Assembly (NCBI GenBank): GCA_905221615.1
Contig: CAJNDT010000001.1
Location: 496,329-560,328 of the forward strand
Length of the DNA stretch: 64,000 bases
DNA from: Symbiodinium sp. CCMP2592
Taxonomy: Eukaryota; Sar; Dinophyceae; Suessiales; Symbiodiniaceae
Direction of reading: 5' to 3'
The translations under genes were made by a program, and so were the position numbers. Position 1 is the first letter of the stretch. Every line of letters starts with the position of its first letter. The notes beneath the pieces were generated by a model. The model was not told where the DNA came from, ran no database searches, and was given only the letters and a program-made list of their open reading frames with translations. Shown here one piece after another: positions 59,044 to 64,000 of the stretch.

Positions 59044-60630
59044 GCCCTAAAACCTAAACTCTAAAACCCTAAAGCCCTAAACCGTTAAACCCTGACAGTG
59101 ACCGTTATTGAGATTGAGAACCCTATCGAAACATTCCGAAAACCCTGGCACGACAAAACCCCTCGACCCAGAGGCTGGCACCATCCAGGGCGAAGACATT
59201 GTTGAGCTCGATGAGGACATCTATCGCTGCCTGTGGACTGTCCTGTCGATGTAGGGTTTGGGGTTCCAGGTTTTAGACTTAGAGTTTAGGGACTGAGTTT
59301 AGAGTTTAGGGTTTTAGACTTAAAGTTTAGGGACTGAGTTTAGGGTTTACGGTGATTATCATTCTTTGGTTGGAACTGATAAGAACGGAAATGGATGAAT
59401 CATCCTTCATGCTTCAAGCGTACTGAAGCGAAACCCAAATTCGATCCATGATGGCTGCATGCCGAGCCACGGTCCATTTGAGAACAGCCTTGCCCCAGCC
59501 CATCCGGGCATTGTTATGCAGTTCGCCTGCGTCGTCGGTATACATGACTGCTTCAAAATTCATCTCGGTGGTTCACTGCCTTAACAGAAGCCTGCACAGT
59601 TAGACTGGGGCTTCTCGGGCTTCTGTACTACACAAGTGGTCTTACAACAAGCACTAGCAAACCTGATAATTAAGCCTTAAGGAATGGTGTGCCTTGGTCT
59701 TTTGATCTTTAAACCCTGTAAACTCGAACCAGTGATCTCAATCTCAACCACCCTTCAAAACATCGGACCTAAATCCTAAACCCTCTAGCAGCTCTGCCCG
59801 AAGACATGGTAAACAAGTCTTCTAACCAACTTCCTGAGCCCGACGCATCTGTCGGAAGTATTGGGCAAAGGTCCTACCAAATGCGGGATGCAGGACCTGG
59901 GTGATCTGAGTTTTGCTTTACGGCGCGGGGCCTTTCTTTTGGGTTTAGGTTGGGTGCTTCTGTCTCCTCTTTTTCTGCGATCTACGTGTGGTAAGCCCAA
60001 ACTTGCAAGGCTTGGTTTGCTGAACTCCTAGAAACCCTAAATTCTTAAACTCAGAACCACTAAACACTAAACAGCTGAATTCCTAAACTCAGAACCACTA
60101 AACTGTACGTCACTAAACCGCTGAACAATAGTAACCTACTACGAAGCTTCAGGGTTATGGCACTACATCTCAGGGTCCACACCCGGAGAGCGTCAACGCA
60201 ATACAACAATCACGATGTGGGTTCTTGGATTTCTTTAGTATATCCCTGCGAAACCCCACATTAGGCCTCGGGGCTTAAAGGCCATAACACCAAAAAAAAA
60301 GACTAAATGCGCCGCCTGTGTCCACAAGATACTGCTGCATGCCATCCCAGGCAGCATTGCCCGACCGCGCTGCTCGAAGCTGGTGCACTGGGATGACCTC
60401 GCTTGTACTTCTATGTCTCGGAATTAAGTGCTTCAGGTAGCGCAACGAGAGACGGCGAGCGAGAGAGGGAGAGTGTGCGGTTGATGCTTCAGGCATTCTA
60501 GGCATTCAGTTTTTCCGCTTGATTACGAATGCGAGGGCACTCAGTACCTTCCGCACCGGAGGGAGTGCTGCTTGAAACTCTTCCGGCCCCTACATAAAGC
60601 TCCTTTTCTGCAGGCTTGCATGCAAGGACT
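59044..60630. other. Unassigned DNA with telomere-like tracts
   Basis: 59044-59092 is C-strand and 59246-59355 G-strand telomere-like, the latter a local duplication of GTTTTAGACTTAGAGTTTAG variants. Minus frames at 59785-60000 (basic, Lys/Arg-rich) and 60275-60505 (VIPVHQLRAARSGNAAWDGM) are conceivable exon pieces but unsupported. 60055-60115 repeats CTAAACTCAGAACCACTAAA. Confidence 0.45.
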
Positions 60631-60639
60631 AAGCCCTAA

Positions 60640-60682
<43 letters not shown>

Positions 60683-60711
60683 CTCTCTCTCCCAGGCATT
60701 CGAAGCCCTAA
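60631..60711 (-). mobile_element. (CT)n insertion with 9-bp direct repeats
   Basis: AAGCCCTAA at 60631-60639 and 60703-60711 brackets a CT run of about 50 bases ending CCCAGGCATTCG. On the minus strand the inserted DNA would read CGAATGCCTGGG followed by (GA)n. The same GCATTCGAA word follows the CT run at 62161-62324. Confidence 0.6.
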
Positions 60712-60869
60712 CCCTAAACCCCTAAACCCAAAACCCTAAACTCCTAAACCCTCAATTGTCACCGGGGCGCCTTCCGCTGGTCTCCCTCATGCTGCAGGAG
60801 GGTCTGCTGTGCCCAAGAGGGGAGCCTGGGCCAAGGACTCAAAGAGCCCTCAGTTCGTTCTCACAAAAA

Positions 60870-61230
60870 AACGGCCCGAACATGTATATTAGTATATTAG
60901 GGGTCGGAGGGGGGATCTCGCGGCATCAACAAATTTGTACATACATGAAGACTTAAACAAATATGCAAATAAACAAAAAATGATTAGAATAATAAATAAT
61001 AAATACATATACGTATATACACACACGATTTGGAGGGTGGGCTTCTGCTATTTATGCAGATTTCTATCACATGAAGTTTGGGAGCTTGTCACTCTATCCA
61101 AGACAGCGTTGGCCAGCCCATGCATGTAGTCTTTTTACACTAATGAAGGACTTCTTCTTCTGACTCAAAGATAATTACTTCCTGACTCCCGGATAACGCG
61201 GCGGGCTGCGTGAACTGAAGCCTTGGTACC
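60870..61230. other. AT-rich unassigned DNA
   Basis: 60950-61030 is A/T-rich (AAACAAAAAATGATTAG, TACATATACGTATATAC). No gene was recognised. Confidence 0.5.
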
Positions 61231-61344
61231 ACCCAGAGGCTCCAATATCCCTTAATTAAGGAATATATACCTTAGATTATGATAGGATCCCCTATATGAT
61301 GTAAGGTATATCCCTTAATTAAGGGGAATTGGAGTCTCTGGGCA
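61231..61344. mobile_element. MITE-like inverted repeat, family IR-F copy 3
   Basis: ACCCAGAGGCTCCAATATCC and GGAATTGGAGTCTCTGGGCAG at the ends, with CTTAATTAAGGAATATATAC and CCCTTAATTAAGG inside. It begins CCACCC rather than GTACCC, so the GT terminus of copy 1 is not conserved. Confidence 0.88.
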
Positions 61345-61448
61345 GTTTTGGGATCTAGGATTCCATCGTTCAGGGTTGTTAAACCCTTAACTACATTCCG
61401 TGCTCAAGGTGTCAGGCTTCGTCGGCTCAAGGCTTCAGGGTTTTTGGA

Positions 61449-61482
61449 CAGGTTTGCGGTTTAGGGTTTAGGGTTTAGGGTT
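61449..61482 (+). repeat. TTTAGGG telomere-like tract
   Basis: Nearly perfect units: GCGGTTTAGGGTTTAGGGT and onward. This is one of the least degenerate short tracts. Confidence 0.9.
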
Positions 61483-61489
61483 ATGATGG

Positions 61490-62160
61490 GACCCCTGAAA
61501 CAAATCCGACCCTAGACCATGAACACTAAGTTAATATAGGAGCCTTGATACGTAGAAAGGGTTTGATATGCATTTTGATTTACATGCAGTATAGTATAAG
61601 TACAAAGCAAGGAGGCCTAAGGAATAATATTCGCAAGCATTCAGACGTCTGTACTAGGGCGCTATTTTAAGAACCCTATTATGATGGCGATTCAGTTACG
61701 GTGGGTTTCATAATCAGGGGTCTGCAGCAGGGTTCAATGGTTCAAGCTTGCACCTTGCTGCCCAAGGACAGCTTGCATGAAACCGGAAAATGATTCCTAA
61801 GGGAAACCCAGACAAGACAGCAGACCCAGACCTCGAACCGTTGAACCAGAAACCCTAGACCCCAAAAGCCATCCAAAACACCCTAAAGCTTAAACCGCCC
61901 GTGAAACGCCTTCAACTGATGACCAAGTACTGTGCCAGGGTGGCTCCCGTGGCAGGCATGGAAAAATGGTAGAAGTGCGCATAGGAAAGACCTGTCTGGG
62001 CATTTCGAGCTAGATGTTAGGAATGTTTGGATATCGCACCCTAAACACCCCGCCCCTCCCCCCGGACCGCTCATGAGGTGCGAAGATATCGGGGTTCAAG
62101 GCAACTACTTTTTCAATCCTTTTGGGGCAAGGGAGTTTATTCATGATGGGTCTACATTGC
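61490..62160. other. Unassigned DNA
   Basis: Sequence of moderate complexity with a 141-codon plus frame from 61932 that runs into the CT repeat. Only its first part could be coding, and no motif was recognised. Confidence 0.5.
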
Positions 62161-62326
<166 letters not shown>

Positions 62327-62845
62327 CCACGCATTCGAAAGCTTCCCCAAACCCTAACCCCGGGGCCTAGTGCTTGTCTTTGCTGGGTGGGCTGGTGCTG
62401 GAAAGGGTGTGGACCCCCGGGGCGGCACTAAGAGTCGTTGGCGACTCGACGAGCACCCCCCTTTCCCCCATCCAGTTGCACTAGGGCGAAAGTGCCGTAC
62501 ATTTACATGCAGCATGCTTTACTCTCAGGAAGGCCATGATTGATTACTCTCAGGTGGTCATGATGCTGCCCCGGTATAGAGGCTGAGCGGCAGCGAGGGA
62601 AAAGAGATACCGACGACTCGCTGCATGAAGTCTTCGATACGCCCTTGGAAACAAACGGCCGCACGAAGTCGGTCATACCGGGGCGATCGGATGCTGAATC
62701 ACACGGACGGAGCTTTGATAACATCATACAAGTACCTTGGGAGGGAAGGACACGGCTGAGTTATTGGAAGACACCAAGTTGCACATTCCTCGCGGTATGG
62801 TACGGCCTGACTTAATCCGCCCCACCCCCTCTCCCCCCTTCCACG

Positions 62846-62997
62846 GGTGGTAGCAATGGTGCTCCCCGTTTGCTGTATTTCGGGTCGTAGCGATGGTGCT
62901 CCCCGCATTGCAATCACCCACCCGCCCTCCCGCTCACCTGGGTCGTAGCAATGGTGCTCCCCTCTCCCACAACCGGGTCGCAGCAATGGTGCTCCCC
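62846..62997 (+). repeat. Four copies of GTAGCAATGGTGCTCCCC
   Basis: Copies near 62849, 62886, 62945 and 62980 (GGGTCGTAGCAATGGTGCTC then CCC, with single-base variants) are separated by 35-58 bases of unrelated C-rich DNA. Irregular spacing argues against a simple tandem array. Confidence 0.85.
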
Positions 62998-63652
62998 ACT
63001 CGCCGACTACCAGTTCATCTCACACGTGGAGGTCAGCATGGCGACTCTCCATTGCGATATCGTACTATTCCAGGTGGAAGTGGTGGTGCCCGTTGGCTCG
63101 GGCTATACCTTGTTGTCATCGGTTATAAGATGGTCGATCACAGTTGCGTCAGGCTACATCCCTGCTGGAGGGTTACTCCTGACACCCCTGTTAAACAGCC
63201 GGAAGCAGCATGATGCTCAGCAAGGCCCATCTCCTCAGGACTCCCGCCGCTTACCTCCTAGCACCGTGTGTAGAGGATGTCCTGATTTGTTGCAAATCAT
63301 CAAACCACGGCTTTCGGATCGCATACTGTTGATTTCACACTTCCGTCATCTTCCTGCTGCTGCTGCTGCTGCGTTTGCTCTGCTTCGCATGGGCCATGAC
63401 GCTTGCGGAGCCCCATGCCCCGTTTGCGTCTTAACCCTTCGGGGCGGAGACAACGCGGGTGCCCGTCTCCTTGCCAGGAGTCGATTTCTCTCTCTCTCTC
63501 TCTCCCCCCAAACCCTAAACCCTAAATCCTCCGGGACGAGGCCCCTAAATCAATCCCCAACTGGCCCGACCCGCGCGGCCTCTCCAGGTCAGAAACTCGT
63601 TCCTGAGGGCGCAACGGTCTCCACTAACCCTCTAGTACGGTTTAGGGTTTGA
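62951..63652 (+). other. Long open frame, doubtful gene
   Basis: A 233-codon plus frame runs from within the GTAGCAATGG repeats to the telomere-like TACGGTTTAGGGTTTGA at 63640. The middle (TVCRGCPDLLQIIKPRLSDR, then FRHLPAAAAAAFALLRMGHD) has some protein character and GC-rich third positions. The last 60 codons cross a CT repeat and CCCTAAACCC, so the frame as a whole cannot be one authentic gene. A coding exon at about 63200-63470 is possible. Confidence 0.22.
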
Positions 63653-64000
63653 GGGTCTAAGAAGCATGAAGAAACCGTAGGGGGCAGAACAGATCATGTG
63701 AAGCATCATGACTTAGTCTAGATACCTCAATCAGGGTTACAAGTTATAATAGGGATAACTGACTCCACTACAGTTATCTGCCTTACCAAGCCCATCAAAC
63801 CTTTCAGTAGTAACATATGTAGTAGCTACTTACTGTTGATGGTTGCAACACTGGTTTCTGGTTTTGTGACATCTCGGGTCTTGCGGCCACATACGTCCAT
63901 AACATCTACATACGTGCATACATGCATGCAAACATATTATACTCAAACACATACCGCTTGGCACCCGGAAGCGCCTGTAACGGCCCTTTGCGCTGCCGCG
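63653..64000. other. Unassigned DNA
   Basis: AT-rich sequence with CATACATGCATGCA-type words near 63920. No gene was recognised. Confidence 0.5.

Overview
The window reads as nuclear DNA of a dinoflagellate. Three things support this. (1) A copy of the dinoflagellate trans-spliced leader, CCGTAGCCATTTGGCTCAAG (one T short of the canonical leader), lies on the minus strand at 43645-43664, 15 bases upstream of the start codon of a 414-codon reading frame. (2) Plant-type TTTAGGG/CCCTAAA units, the telomere type reported for dinoflagellates, are sprinkled in short, degenerate, bidirectional pieces through most of the 64 kb. (3) Recognisable coding sequence is sparse and none of it looks bacterial or organellar. 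The genus cannot be told from the sequence; a Symbiodiniaceae-like genome is only a guess.

Layout. 1-14.6 kb is almost entirely telomere-like low-complexity DNA carrying short inverted-repeat elements, with weak coding hints at 9.1-9.6 and 12.2-12.4 kb. A convincing cryptic terminal exon lies at 14.67-14.86 kb (minus). 15-23 kb is again repeat-dominated. At 23-24.9 kb three minus-strand open segments, in the right order, look like exons of a PAPS-dependent sulfotransferase-like gene. 25-38 kb is a dense field of inverted-repeat elements and short insertions. 38.5-43.66 kb is a different kind of DNA, poor in telomere-like units, and holds the only substantial coding locus, all on the minus strand: a leader-tagged 414-codon frame that continues after a one-base frame change, a further open segment, and a long frame with a 2-oxoglutarate/Fe(II) dioxygenase-like domain whose upstream half is separated only by two in-frame TGA codons. 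44-52.6 kb returns to the repeat field. 52.7-54.6 kb is a second repeat-poor island with a 164-bp tandem duplication. 54.6-64 kb is mixed, with long CT microsatellites and a GC-richer end.

The most striking property is the mobile-DNA ecology. At least ten families of 60-200 bp hairpin-forming inverted repeats (named IR-A to IR-L here) occur in two to seven copies each, and several apparently unrelated families share a core close to TATAATAAGGACCC. A second class consists of 25-90 bp insertions with an A-tail (seen as T-runs on the plus strand), flanked by 8-15 bp direct repeats that look like target-site duplications and placed next to CCCTAAA units. Copies sharing a 3' end but differing in 5' length suggest target-primed reverse transcription of small RNAs. 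Together with the leader-tagged gene, this suggests active reverse transcription has shaped the region. No tRNA, rRNA, CRISPR array, classical terminator or promoter motif was recognised.
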